Positions 1 to 9,167 of a stretch of 64,000 nucleotides of DNA are shown here, one piece after another. A program made the position numbers and the translations under genes. The stretch's first letter is position 1. Every line of letters begins with the position of its first letter. The notes under the pieces were generated by a model. The model was not told where the DNA came from. It did not search any database and saw only the letters and a list, made by a program, of their open reading frames with translations. Source of the DNA: WVZL01 sp041862375 (GTDB taxonomy: Bacteria; Acidobacteriota; Aminicenantia; Aminicenantales; Aminicenantaceae); contig JBGVTE010000050.1 in the NCBI GenBank assembly GCA_041862375.1, positions 1-64,000 of the forward strand, in the 5' to 3' direction.

Positions 1-1637
1 TCCTCTCTTCCTTTTAGAAAGTATTTATAAGCTTCTATCGAAGTCGTCGTAAATTCGGAAATATTCAACTTAGTTGCTTCTATCTTTTGTAGAGATATCC
101 CCATGCCTTGGGAGATTTCTCTGCTAAGATCATCTATCTGTGTTTCAAGAATACTTTGCTCTCCTATTCCTTTTGAGCTGGCACTCTTTACAAGTCTCTT
201 GGTCTCTGCATCCAAAACCTTTACATCTGTAACAAACATATCACCGGCTTTATTGAGACTTCCTATGACAAGGACTTCAATGCCTTCCCTGCGACATATC
301 TCGAAGCCTATGTCGGAGTCAATGAACTTTATATCCTCCTTCCCCATTTGCTTGAGAAAATCACGCATACGCTCCCATGTCGCCACATAAAAATACCCTG
401 TGTTTTCAAGGTTAGTGATTAAGAGGTCTGAAATGACCTCCTTTAAATAATCGTAGGCTTTATCTCCAGTTTGATTTTTAAAACTGATAACTGCTATCGA
501 GTTCTCAATTTTAGTAGCAAGAGCTACTTCTTTTCGGGGAATGAGACGCAAGATGACTACTGCTGAAACTACAATAGCGATAATAACTAAAGCAGGAATG
601 AGGAGTTTCTTCAATCCAAAGGTGACAGTTATCTCTCTTGAAGTAAGAGGCTTTCTTTTTAAAACGACCTTCTCTGTGGTAGGAAGTCCTTTCTCTAGAT
701 TATCTAATTCAGCAGATAGCTCTTCTGCTAACTGAAATCTACTCTCCTTTTCTTTCTCCAGGCATTTGAGGATTAAGACATTCAAATCCTCTGGTATCTG
801 AGGATTCAACTCTTTGGGATTTTTCGGAATATCCCCTTTATGCTTCATGGCAACACTAAGAGGAGTATCGCCCTCAAAAGGCAGCTGCCCTGTCACCATC
901 TCATAAAGTATCACACCAAGGGAATAGATATCCGATCGATGATCGATTTCTTTCGCTTCAGCCTGTTCTGGAGACATGTATTCAGGAGTGCCGATGATTA
1001 TGCCCTCACCTGTTAAACCCTTTGCCCTGAGTGACCGGGCTATCCCAAAATCCATGATCCGGGAGTTCCCCTCTTTGTCTATCATAACGTTATTGGACTT
1101 CAAATCACGATGCACGACTCCCAGCCTATGGGCTTCTGCTAATCCCTCACACACCTGCTTGGCTATTGATACGGCTTTTGGAATGTCTAGTCTGCCGGAT
1201 CTCCGAATAAAACTCTTCAAGTCCTCGCCAGGCACATATTCCATTGTAATAAAGGGTGTTCCCTCAGCATCACTGAGGTCGAACATTCGACAGACGTTCC
1301 TGTGGGATATCATCCGGGTGGTCTTCAGTTCGTTGCGGAATCTCTCAATGGTTTTTTTGTCAGAGGCAATCTCAGGTTTTATAAGTTTAAGGGCGATATC
1401 TTGGCCAATCTTTGTATCTTCCACTCTGTAGACTGCCCCCATGCCTCCTGCGCCCAGCTTCTCGATTATCTCGTACCTATCCGCGAATATTGTTCCTCTG
1501 GTTAATTCTTCCTTGGGTGTTTCTAGGGTTTTAGTGATTCCGATATCTTTGGAAGGCTGGAGAGGCGTTGCGCACTCACCACAGAATTTTTGGGAGTTAG
1601 GATTCTCAGAATCGCATTTGGGACACTTTATAGCCAT
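1..1637 (-). CDS. Serine/threonine protein kinase with zinc ribbon and TolB-like domain (C-terminus outside window)
   Basis: The frame is open from ATG 1637 to the window edge, so the C-terminus is missing. Residues 5-22 form a CPKC...CGEC zinc ribbon. The kinase domain follows: glycine loop GAGGMGAVYR near 63-71, Lys84, HRDLKSNN with Asp178, DFG with Asp196 and GTPEYMSPEQ. A single membrane segment (about 337-358) precedes a TolB/FlgO-like region beginning IAVISFKNQTGD. All catalytic residues are present, so it should be an active Hanks-type kinase anchored in the inner membrane; its signal and substrates are unknown. The end seen here (EAYKYFLKGRE) suggests TPR repeats beyond the edge. Remnants of the same protein type occur at 5.2 kb and 38.6 kb. 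Confidence 0.93.
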   Translation of the reverse strand, partial: MAIKCPKCDSENPNSQKFCGECATPLQPSKDIGITKTLETPKEELTRGTIFADRYEIIEKLGAGGMGAVYRVEDTKIGQDIALKLIKPEIASDKKTIERFRNELKTTRMISHRNVCRMFDLSDAEGTPFITMEYVPGEDLKSFIRRSGRLDIPKAVSIAKQVCEGLAEAHRLGVVHRDLKSNNVMIDKEGNSRIMDFGIARSLRAKGLTGEGIIIGTPEYMSPEQAEAKEIDHRSDIYSLGVILYEMVTGQLPFEGDTPLSVAMKHKGDIPKNPKELNPQIPEDLNVLILKCLEKEKESRFQLAEELSAELDNLEKGLPTTEKVVLKRKPLTSREITVTFGLKKLLIPALVIIAIVVSAVVILRLIPRKEVALATKIENSIAVISFKNQTGDKAYDYLKEVISDLLITNLENTGYFYVATWERMRDFLKQMGKEDIKFIDSDIGFEICRREGIEVLVIGSLNKAGDMFVTDVKVLDAETKRLVKSASSKGIGEQSILETQIDDLSREISQGMGISLQKIEATKLNISEFTTTSIEAYKYFLKGRE

Positions 1638-1799
1638 TATTGACCCTTATTGCTGAGACAAAGAATATCAAGGAATCAGGGAGGTGTCAACTTGCGGTAG
1701 CTTTATAACTGACAGAGATTGTTTACTCGATTCTGTATATTCAAGTTGTAATTCGGGCCAAAATTCAGACGGAGAAACCAAGTATTGTGTCCTCATAAT

Positions 1800-4793
1800 T
1801 CAGAAGATGAACTTGACGCCGAGTCTTGCTGAAATCGGGGGATAGAAAGTATCTTCCTTCCTGAAACGGGGATCAGGGATATATCCAGAGGTCTCGAGAT
1901 CCCAATCCTTAGAGAGCACTTGGTCTTCTGTGACTTGGAGTTGATACAGGGTTCGAAACGGCCAGTATGTTGTGGCTGTTGAGACATTAAAAACATTATC
2001 CACATTGACGTTGAAATTGAGCCTCGTTTTCCCGATCTTCAAGTTGTACTCGGCATACAGGTTGACGAACCACAGGAAGGGCATGCGCCCCAGATTTCCT
2101 CTATTGTAAGGCATTAACGGTATTTGCAATACAGCCCACCTCTCTGTGAAAGGAGTCCCGCTTAGAGCATTGATGACAGTTCCCACGGTCAGGCCAAAGG
2201 GGAATATGTATGCTCCATAAAACTTGAAGATGTGAGTTCTGTCTGTGCCCAGAGGACCATCGAGCGGGTCGAGATTCTTATCGTATGTAACGAGCCAGTT
2301 GTCGTAATTCCTCTCGACATTAGGGCTGTTTCTCCCTCTTTCATCCGAGCTGGCCAGGCCTGAATAATTACCGGTCAGTCTGCTCCAGGTGTAGGAGAAT
2401 CCAGCCAACCAGTTGTCAGATAGCCTTTTGTCCAGGCTGAAATTTACAGCCCAGTATTCCCGTTTAGCCTTGGGGGTTTCCGGATATTTTGGATCGAACT
2501 TTCCGCCCTTTGTGGTGTGCCGGGAATATCCAAATCCAGGATTCGTGATATAATACATTTCTCCCTCACCATGTACAATGACACCTGTGTCTTCGATAGC
2601 GTAGCGGAGATGTTTTTGGACAAGCCGCACCGTTGCTGAAAGATTTTCGCTGAGCATTTTTTCCACACCAAGCGAGAACTCCTGCTGGCTCATAGGCTTC
2701 AGGTCTGGATCTACATTTGTAAAATCGACTCGGAACCAATCTGCTACGGTTAGCAGAGTTCCGGGATAATTGCCGTTTATCCCGATCTTATCCCATTCGT
2801 AGGTATCCAGTGTGTAATAAGCCGTCTTGCTCTTATATCCACCGAAAGCATGGGAAGCAAAATAAAGCTTCATCACATCGAAATAGAGGCCGTAGCTCCC
2901 GAAGATCTTGAGACTGGAATCTCCGGAAACGTCATAGATAAATCCAAGTCTGGGAGCTAATTTGTCTCCAAAATTAAACTCAATAGGTTTAACACCTTTG
3001 AGGTCTGGATTATCACTGTAGTTCGGAATGTATTCGCTCTCTGTGCGGACGCCGAGATTCAAAGTGAGCTTGTCTCCGATCGTCCAACTGTCCTGGAGGT
3101 AGATGGCCCAGCGGTCGGAATGAACCTTAAAGAAAGAGCCGCGAGGCCCTGTCACCTCATTTCCAGCCACTGCGTAGTAGCCATACTTTCCTATGCCGTA
3201 GTTCTGCCCCCAAAGGATCAGGGATCGACCCCAAACGAGCCCTACAGAAGGACAATCCGGGTACTTATATCCGTCGCGCACATCTTCGTTTGTGCGCACC
3301 CATTGGATCCCGAACTTCCAGGCATGCTCGCCGGCAAGGTTCATATAATAAAACAAATCGCCATTTATGTAGGATCTTTGATTGAGTAATTTTTCCGTAA
3401 CCCAAAGTGCTCCGCCTGCCATATTTTCCCAACCACTCGGCCTGATGTACTCGAAAGGGATATCAGGATACATGGAGTTTCCATATCCACCATGACGCCA
3501 TCGGGGTTCGGTGGGTTGAACAAGCTGGTCATTCCAATCATTCCTGTAGAAAGAGCCTCCTCGGAGACTCAGTAGGACGTTATTCCCGAACGTAAAATCC
3601 GCATGCGCAGAAGCGGTCCAATTAGGGAAACTGTAACCGTAATCGGGCCAAACATCCATTGGGTCTCCTGTGCCGGCCTGAGGTGGAAGTCCTCCCTTCC
3701 ATTTGGAGAAGTTGTTCACAAAGCTCGCCCCAAGGCGCATAAAACGGAAAGGCTGGGCTGTGAGTTTCACCTGGAAGTTCCAGTACTTATCTCTACGCGT
3801 GTAATCCCCTTCAGTCAAAGAAGGCTCAAATTTGACATGCCTTTCAGTAGGCTGAAAGATGGGGAGAAAAGAGCCGAAAAACCACAGCCTGTCTTTGAGG
3901 ATGTACCCTCCAAGGCTGAATCCAACTTCAATCCTGTGAATCTCGTCTTTTCCGTACAAATCCTGATAATTGACATACTCGGCAATGTTGACGTCGTATA
4001 AACCCAGACGGAGGGTGTCTCTTTCTTTTCCTGTGAGCTTTGAGCCGCTGTAGTAGCCGATGAGCTCGCCGTGGAATTCGTTTCCGCCCTGGCGCGTGAT
4101 CACGTTAACCACTCCTCCCAGGGAACCTCCAAATTCCGCCTTATAGCCGCTCGCCTTAACCTGGACTTCATCAACAAATTCAAACGCAGCACCCTGGCCA
4201 CGATCGCCATAATAGATATTGGTAATGTCTGTCCCGTCGATATAGTACATGTTTTCAGCCCCAGAGGCACCGTCCACAGAGATACCAGCCAGAAGCGGCT
4301 CATTGGCGACACCAGGGACAGCGGTAACGAGAGTGTCGAAATCTCTTCCCCTGGGAAGAACTTCGAACATCTCTTTGGTCATAGTCATCCCTTTGGCCGT
4401 GCTCTTGACGTCGATTAAAGGGGTCTGGCCGACAACCGTCACTTCCTCTTCGAGCTCGCCCATCTGCATTTGGATATCCAATTTTACGGACTGCTCGATC
4501 TGAACAACGATCCCATCTCTTATGACAGTCTTAAACCCCATAAGTGTGAAAGTGATTCTGTAGATTCCGGGCGTGAGGGCAAACAGGCGGTACACTCCGT
4601 CCGTATCTGTGACTGTGGAGGCCACGCCGACCAGCTTCGGACTGGTGGCTTCGACGGTGACGCCGGGAAGGGGATTTCCATCCTCCTCGGTGACGGTCCC
4701 GAAGATTTGACCTGTAGGGACCTGGGCACAAAGAAAGGCGCCAAAAAACAAGATACTGAGAAAAGCGAGAAAAACCCTTTTACCGAAGACCAT
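1800..4793 (-). CDS. TonB-dependent receptor, Oar-like, with carboxypeptidase-regulatory domain
   Basis: An outer-membrane beta-barrel protein of 997 residues. ATG 4793 is preferred over an upstream in-frame codon at 4847 because an AAGGAGGG ribosome-binding site lies 6 nt before it and a hydrophobic signal peptide ending near FLCAQ follows directly. Residues about 28-110 are a CarboxypepD_reg/CNA-B-like domain (GTVTEEDGNPLPGV). A plug domain with LPRGRDFDTLVTAVPG and YIDGTDITN follows, then a long aromatic-rich barrel ending in Phe (GVKFIF). Such receptors import large ligands, often peptides or glycans, with TonB energy; the ligand cannot be read from sequence. It stands alone, with no TonB/ExbBD or SusD nearby. 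Confidence 0.93.
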   Translation of the reverse strand: MVFGKRVFLAFLSILFFGAFLCAQVPTGQIFGTVTEEDGNPLPGVTVEATSPKLVGVASTVTDTDGVYRLFALTPGIYRITFTLMGFKTVIRDGIVVQIEQSVKLDIQMQMGELEEEVTVVGQTPLIDVKSTAKGMTMTKEMFEVLPRGRDFDTLVTAVPGVANEPLLAGISVDGASGAENMYYIDGTDITNIYYGDRGQGAAFEFVDEVQVKASGYKAEFGGSLGGVVNVITRQGGNEFHGELIGYYSGSKLTGKERDTLRLGLYDVNIAEYVNYQDLYGKDEIHRIEVGFSLGGYILKDRLWFFGSFLPIFQPTERHVKFEPSLTEGDYTRRDKYWNFQVKLTAQPFRFMRLGASFVNNFSKWKGGLPPQAGTGDPMDVWPDYGYSFPNWTASAHADFTFGNNVLLSLRGGSFYRNDWNDQLVQPTEPRWRHGGYGNSMYPDIPFEYIRPSGWENMAGGALWVTEKLLNQRSYINGDLFYYMNLAGEHAWKFGIQWVRTNEDVRDGYKYPDCPSVGLVWGRSLILWGQNYGIGKYGYYAVAGNEVTGPRGSFFKVHSDRWAIYLQDSWTIGDKLTLNLGVRTESEYIPNYSDNPDLKGVKPIEFNFGDKLAPRLGFIYDVSGDSSLKIFGSYGLYFDVMKLYFASHAFGGYKSKTAYYTLDTYEWDKIGINGNYPGTLLTVADWFRVDFTNVDPDLKPMSQQEFSLGVEKMLSENLSATVRLVQKHLRYAIEDTGVIVHGEGEMYYITNPGFGYSRHTTKGGKFDPKYPETPKAKREYWAVNFSLDKRLSDNWLAGFSYTWSRLTGNYSGLASSDERGRNSPNVERNYDNWLVTYDKNLDPLDGPLGTDRTHIFKFYGAYIFPFGLTVGTVINALSGTPFTERWAVLQIPLMPYNRGNLGRMPFLWFVNLYAEYNLKIGKTRLNFNVNVDNVFNVSTATTYWPFRTLYQLQVTEDQVLSKDWDLETSGYIPDPRFRKEDTFYPPISARLGVKFIF

Positions 4794-5065
4794 TTTTTCC
4801 CTCCTTGTTTCCTCTCTCTTGCTTCCTGCTTCTAAGCGCAGAAGCAATTATTTATCAACCCGTTTAGACGAGCCGCTGACTTTAAACTCGTTTTTTCCTA
4901 CGCTGCTAGAGTGTACCCTGTTTATTTTTTATCTAAATTCTATATGGAGGCAATAACAGAAGTCAAGAATTATCGGAGTCTGTCTTATCCCTTAAGCTAC
5001 AGGCGCACCTTCTTTTGTGGGAATATTATTACAGATTATTCCATACACTCCAGGAGTTTTCCGCT

Positions 5066-5124
5066 TTATTACTCCCAGTTATAATAATATGAATTTTGGC
5101 GATTTTTATTACTGGGAGTTATAA
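5066..5124. repeat. Pair of quasi-palindromic repeats in an AT-rich spacer
   Basis: The TTATTACT-CCC-AGTTATAA motif at 5066-5084 recurs at 5106-5124 with the central CCC replaced by GGG. Each copy is nearly self-complementary and the two are inverted relative to each other. No gene is visible between the receptor start and 5203. The role is unknown; a protein-binding site or element debris is possible. Confidence 0.4.
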
Positions 5125-5203
5125 AATCCAGGAATTGAGTAGTCAAAATGACGCTATGAACAACGGATTCGAAATCCGATGGTCTTATTAAATACTGGAT
5201 ACA

Positions 5204-5343
5204 CTATTGACTCTTCAACCCAGCCAGCCTCTTCCTGGCATCCTCTACCTCTGCAATACCAGGATCAGCGTCTTTCCTGAGGGAGAGGAACTTCTGGCAG
5301 TGCTCGACGGCTTTGCCTTTATAGGCTTTTTTTGGCTCTGCCG
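5204..5343 (-). pseudogene. Remnant: C-terminal TPR tail of a kinase/TPR protein
   Basis: The minus strand reads KAYKGKAVEHCQKFLSLRKD followed by ADPGIAEVEDARKRLAGLKSQ and a TAG stop at 5204-5206. From memory this is the usual ending of TPR-carrying Ser/Thr kinases in Aminicenantes-like genomes (a KD/ADPG...VEDAKKRLAGL tail). No start codon or upstream domain is present, and the frame is lost near a run of seven A within 5325-5335. It is therefore taken as the stump of a deleted gene. Family assignment rests on a short match. Confidence 0.6.
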
Positions 5344-5454
5344 ATCATTATTCTAAGCCCATTTATTTAATCAGAGTTTCTAACGCAGGCAGAACGGGAA
5401 CTATAATAATGCGGATTTACCTTTATAAAATTAGCTCTAGAGCATTACTTCCCT

Positions 5455-6425
5455 TCATCTGACTGAACCTAAATAGCGATCAAGCCAATCGAGGGTCTCT
5501 TTTATCAATTTGTTCCTTTTGAATGGGTGTATGTAATGGCCTGAATCAAATTCAACAAGATCTTTATGCTCTTCTGGCGTTCCTAAAAGACGAAACATTG
5601 GACGTGCACTCTCCTCCAGCGGAAAACCTGGATCGTATCGCCCATTGAGCATTAAAATAGGAATTTTCACACGTGGAACATAATTATATTGGTCAATTTC
5701 CGGCGGTGGTTTTTTTTAACAGGTTCAAATCCTCCTGCGTCAAGTACACCCGTTTTGATACGACTTTCCAGAGCCAGGAAGTATGTCCCCAACACGGCAC
5801 CCGCGCTTATTCCATAATAAGCTAATTTATCTTTATTGATGTCTGTCCGAGGTTCTAGATAATCTACAGACCTCTGAAAGTCCTTTACCCATTGGATTAT
5901 ATGCTCTTTCCAGGAGGTTGGAGTAGCTGTTTCAAGACTAAAACCATCGCCGCGCTCATATGTAGATTTATAGACAGGATAGAGAAAGGCACGGCCACTT
6001 CTCATAATAAAATGCATATCTCCCATCCCGAAAAGTTCCTCGCTTGATCTTCGATAGAGAGCACCTGCTCCAGGGAAATAGATAACAGTCTGATAGGGTG
6101 GAGCACTATTTTTAGGAAGAAAAAGATAAGCAATTACCTGTTCATTTCCGTAGGCGGCATTAAACGTGATTTTCTCCTTTATCCAGTGTAGGGAAGTTTT
6201 ATCAGTAGATTCAATAACAGAATCCAGTTCTGTTTTGTCGTATGAATATTGGCCTTTAAAAATATTAAAGATCTCGTCTGAAACAGGTTTTTCTTTGCTA
6301 AAATCTCTGGGAGAAGAAAGAATGATCGGTTCAACTGTATTTCTAGATGTCTCGTCGGAAGAAATATCTTTTATACAACGGAAACCGTTGGAGGCAGAGC
6401 GGTTCAAAGGTGATTTTACATTCTC
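5455..6425 (-). pseudogene. Decayed SUMF1-hydrolase fusion gene (C-terminal part only, frameshifted)
   Basis: Two minus-strand frames form one alpha/beta-hydrolase. The upstream frame carries the end of a formylglycine-generating-enzyme-like (SUMF1) domain (NRSASNGFRCIKD) and most of the hydrolase: VIYFPGAGALYRRSS and the nucleophile elbow YGISAGAVLG. The downstream frame (5455-5670) carries LMLNGRYDPGFPLEES and the His-containing GHYIHP. The frame breaks in a run of eight A (T on the plus strand, 5710-5717); one extra base would give VKKPPPEIDQYNYVPRVKIP and rejoin them. The N-terminal kinase/SUMF1 part is missing because homology ends near 6425, where the excisionase/integrase unit begins. 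The open frame continuing to 6617 is antisense to the excisionase and is not the real N-terminus. Confidence 0.78.
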
Positions 6426-6454
6426 TAAAAGTGAGTCCAAAAAGGACAAAAAAA

Positions 6455-6676
6455 ATGGACGACAAACTTTTAACTCCAGGGGAGGTGTGCGACATCCTAA
6501 AAATAAGCGTGTCCACGCTTTACAAAATGGTTTCAAAAAGAAGGATCCCGTACAAAAAGATATCAAACAAACTGCTTCGCTTCTCTCAGAAAGAAATTGA
6601 CAAGTGGCTGAGATCAAAGTCTATAAAAGACGATTATGCGGACAATAAACAGGAGATACTTGACACTATAATTTAG
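6455..6676 (+). CDS. Helix-turn-helix excisionase-family DNA-binding protein
   Basis: A 73-residue MerR/excisionase-like protein: LLTPGEVCDILKISVSTLYK MVSKRRIPYK is the canonical helix-turn-helix and wing of the HTH_17/excisionase family. ATG 6455 fits the family N-terminus and has AAGGA about 9 nt upstream; codons further upstream in frame overlap the decayed hydrolase gene. It ends 6 bp before the integrase, so the two should be co-transcribed. It probably directs the integrase toward excision or regulates it. Confidence 0.85.
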   Translation: MDDKLLTPGEVCDILKISVSTLYKMVSKRRIPYKKISNKLLRFSQKEIDKWLRSKSIKDDYADNKQEILDTII

Positions 6677-6682
6677 CAAAAA

Positions 6683-7789
6683 ATGGCTTCAATTTATAAA
6701 CGCGCTAAGGTTTGGTGGATTTCATATTACCAAAATAATGAGCGAATAAGAAAGCCAGTAGGAAGGGATAAAAAAGAAGCTCTCTTATTGAAGAAAGAGA
6801 TTGAATATAAGATTGAAAAGGGTGTACAAACAGAGTCTGAGACTAAAACCAACTATGTATCAGTCGAGAAGGCAAAGGCTGAATTCTTCAGAAAAATCAG
6901 CATATATGTAAGGGAAAAAACTTATTACAATTACAACTCTGCACTGACTCCTTTCTTCAGTTATCTGGAGAAGAATGCAATAGAATCTATACATGAATTA
7001 GATAAAAAAGTAGTGCTGGATTTTATTTCTGAAAGGAAAAAACAGGACTCTAAAAGAGGGGGCAAAGTTAGGAATTCCACTATCAATTATGAATTAAAAG
7101 CGATCAAATATTTTCTTAAGATCTGTTATGAAAAAGAGTTCATCAAGACAAATTTCGGACGCGAGATTAAGCCGATTAAAGTAGAAAAAAAATTACCATT
7201 CTTCTTTAATGAGGAACATTTAAAAATGATTTTCGGATCAGAAGAGCCGCCATATTATAAGAAAGTCTACATATTTCTGCTTCTATCAGGACTAAGGGTA
7301 GGGGAATTATGCAACCTGGAACATGATGATATTGATCTTGAGGGAAGACGGATATTCATCAAAGAAAAGGAAGGTTGGAAGCCAAAAACTGGTGAAAGAA
7401 TCGTACCCATAAGCGAGGAGCTAGCTCAGCTTATTGAGTCCGTTGAGAAGCGGGACAAGAGATACATATTCGTTAATGAGAGAGGGAAAAAGCTCAATGT
7501 GCATTCCCTCGATACTCGATTTCTCAGGCTTAAAAGAGCTATTGGTCTCAAAAATGGGACACTTCATACTTTCAGGCACACCTATGCAACTCTCATAACC
7601 ATAAAAACAGGCAATATAAGAGCTCTTCAGACGATCCTGGGGCACCAAAAAATAGAGACCACACAAATATATTCGCATGTAACAAGTGATCATCTGAAGG
7701 ATGTGACTGATCAGATGAAAATCGGCTTAGGCACAATTTTAGACACAATGGATAAAAAAAAGAATCAAAAAAGGAGGTTAAGTACTTGA
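6683..7789 (+). CDS. Tyrosine recombinase / phage-type integrase
   Basis: A 368-residue site-specific recombinase. It has an N-terminal arm-type domain (SIYKRAKVWWISYY), a core-binding SAM-like domain (about 60-165) and a catalytic domain with the full set of residues: Arg205 (LLSGLRVGEL), His295-x-x-Arg298 (HTFRHTYATL), His321 (GHQK) and nucleophile Tyr330 (QIYSHV). It appears intact. Its stop lies 9 bp from the CCA end of tRNA-Val, the classic arrangement for an element integrated at the 3' end of a tRNA gene. No cargo gene remains other than the excisionase. Confidence 0.93.
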   Translation: MASIYKRAKVWWISYYQNNERIRKPVGRDKKEALLLKKEIEYKIEKGVQTESETKTNYVSVEKAKAEFFRKISIYVREKTYYNYNSALTPFFSYLEKNAIESIHELDKKVVLDFISERKKQDSKRGGKVRNSTINYELKAIKYFLKICYEKEFIKTNFGREIKPIKVEKKLPFFFNEEHLKMIFGSEEPPYYKKVYIFLLLSGLRVGELCNLEHDDIDLEGRRIFIKEKEGWKPKTGERIVPISEELAQLIESVEKRDKRYIFVNERGKKLNVHSLDTRFLRLKRAIGLKNGTLHTFRHTYATLITIKTGNIRALQTILGHQKIETTQIYSHVTSDHLKDVTDQMKIGLGTILDTMDKKKNQKRRLST

Positions 7790-7798
7790 AAATAAAAG

Positions 7799-7873
7799 TG
7801 GTGGGCGATACAGGATTTGAACCTGTGACTTCTACCGTGTGAAGGTAGCACTCTACCACTGAGTTAATCGCCC
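7799..7873 (-). tRNA. tRNA-Val (anticodon CAC)
   Basis: A complete cloverleaf on the minus strand: acceptor GGGCGAT pairs with ATCGCCC, D arm ACTC/GAGT, anticodon stem CTACC/GGTAG with loop TTCACAC (anticodon CAC, reads GUG), T arm ACAGG-TTCAAAT-CCTGT, discriminator A and an encoded CCA. It is probably the attachment site used by the adjacent integrase. Confidence 0.95.
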
Positions 7874-7882
7874 ACTGCACTA

Positions 7883-7911
7883 TTTTTATTAAAATCCTTG
7901 GCAATTGTCAA
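7883..7911 (-). promoter_or_regulatory. Sigma70-type promoter of tRNA-Val
   Basis: On the minus strand, a perfect -35 TTGACA (7906-7911), a 17-bp spacer and a -10 TAAAAA (7883-7888) end 9 bp before the mature tRNA. Confidence 0.7.
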
Positions 7912-8087
7912 TTCGTATTGCCTCAGTCTCAACAGCACATTCAACATGTCCAGTATATTATGTTTTACATTCAGTATATTAGTTGTGAGCGTTAAATCTT
8001 TTTATTAACTATCTTGAAGAGTTGCGGATTTGCTAAATCGAAGAAGTTCAGTTGACAAGAAGCTAATTTCTATTTATAAATAAAATA

Positions 8088-9167
8088 ATGGCTATAAGAA
8101 GGTGCCCCTACTGTAAAGCTATCATAGACGAAAATGCTACAGTCTGTGGAAACTGTGGCACTCAGCTTCTCTTTCCCGAAGATGAATTCATTGAAGAGGA
8201 TATCCCCGGAGAAAAGGTATCGGATGAGGAAAGTAAGGAAGAAAGGGAGATAGTAGAAGAAGAGCCAATGAGAGAACCATCCGCAGGAGAAGAAGAGAAG
8301 GAAATCTCTCCTAAAGAGGAAGAAAAAGAGGAAAAACTGGAAGAAGAAGGAGAAAAAGAAGTGGAACCTCCCATCGAAGAGGAAATAGAAGAATTACAAA
8401 GCTTCGAAAAAGAGGAAGCAGAGGCAGCTGAGGAGGGAATAGAGGATGAAGAGCTTCCAGTAACACCTGAAAGGGAAGGAGCCGAGGTCCTGGCTGAGGA
8501 GGAAGAAGAGATTGATTTTGAGACCGATTTATTCCCGGAAAAAGAAGTGAAAGAAGCTGAAGAAGATAAAAAAGAGGAAGCAGAAGAGATGGAAGAATTC
8601 CTCCAGGCCTTCAAAGAAAAAGATCAAGAAGTAAGCGTCGGGGAGAAAAAAGACACCTCGAGTGAGCTTCCACCCTGGGCAGATGAATTTAAAGAAACCC
8701 CTTCACAAGAACTTGCTGAAGAGGTAGAGGAAATACCAGAGGATGAAGCCCTGGAATCTGAGGAGGGATTTCACGAAGAAGTAGAAGAAGAGCTTTATGA
8801 AGGAGGACAGCCACAATTAGACACAGGAACAGGGCTTCCCGAGGAAGAACAAAAGAGGCTCCCCTTTGTAGAAAAATTGGATGAGGATGTAAAGAAAAAA
8901 AGGAGGAAGCTGCCCTCGAGATTGTCTTTAAAGCTTAAAGCGATGCTCAAGGCGATAACGTTTGATTTTTCTCTCATCACAATCCTCTGGCTGCTGACAA
9001 TTTGGATCGCTGCCCGTTTGACAGAAGTTTCTGTATTTAAGTTGATTGCTGTGGCTGCTCTTGGAGTTATTATTTTTTACCTTATTCTCTTATTTGCTTA
9101 TTTTTTCCTGTTCCTCTTTTTCTTAGGAGAGACATTGGGGGGGTATATTTTTCTTCAAGAAAGCTGA
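8088..9167 (+). CDS. Zinc-ribbon protein with very acidic linker and C-terminal membrane anchor
   Basis: A 359-residue protein of unknown function. Residues 6-24 are a zinc ribbon (CPYCKAIIDENATVCGNCG). Residues about 35-280 are extremely rich in Glu, with scattered Lys and few hydrophobics, and are probably disordered or extended coil. Two membrane helices follow (about 297-315 and 322-348: ITILWLLTIWIA and LIAVAALGVIIFYLILLFAY). The cytoplasmic ribbon is thus tethered to the inner membrane by a long charged arm. There is no catalytic signature. It converges on lptB with a 13-bp overlap of 3' ends. Confidence 0.85.
   Translation: MAIRRCPYCKAIIDENATVCGNCGTQLLFPEDEFIEEDIPGEKVSDEESKEEREIVEEEPMREPSAGEEEKEISPKEEEKEEKLEEEGEKEVEPPIEEEIEELQSFEKEEAEAAEEGIEDEELPVTPEREGAEVLAEEEEEIDFETDLFPEKEVKEAEEDKKEEAEEMEEFLQAFKEKDQEVSVGEKKDTSSELPPWADEFKETPSQELAEEVEEIPEDEALESEEGFHEEVEEELYEGGQPQLDTGTGLPEEEQKRLPFVEKLDEDVKKKRRKLPSRLSLKLKAMLKAITFDFSLITILWLLTIWIAARLTEVSVFKLIAVAALGVIIFYLILLFAYFFLFLFFLGETLGGYIFLQES

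Noticed and set aside
6395..6420. GGTTCAAA near the hydrolase break as an attachment-site copy of tRNA-Val
   Set aside because: Only 8 bases match and in the opposite orientation, so chance is likely.
5667..6617. 316-residue frame read as one gene from 6617
   Set aside because: Its first ~65 residues are antisense to the excisionase gene; only the part below about 6425 shows hydrolase/SUMF1 similarity.
8162..8614. 150-residue Ser-rich frame on the minus strand
   Set aside because: It is the complement of the Glu-rich GAA/GAG codons of the zinc-ribbon protein; no start signals or homology.
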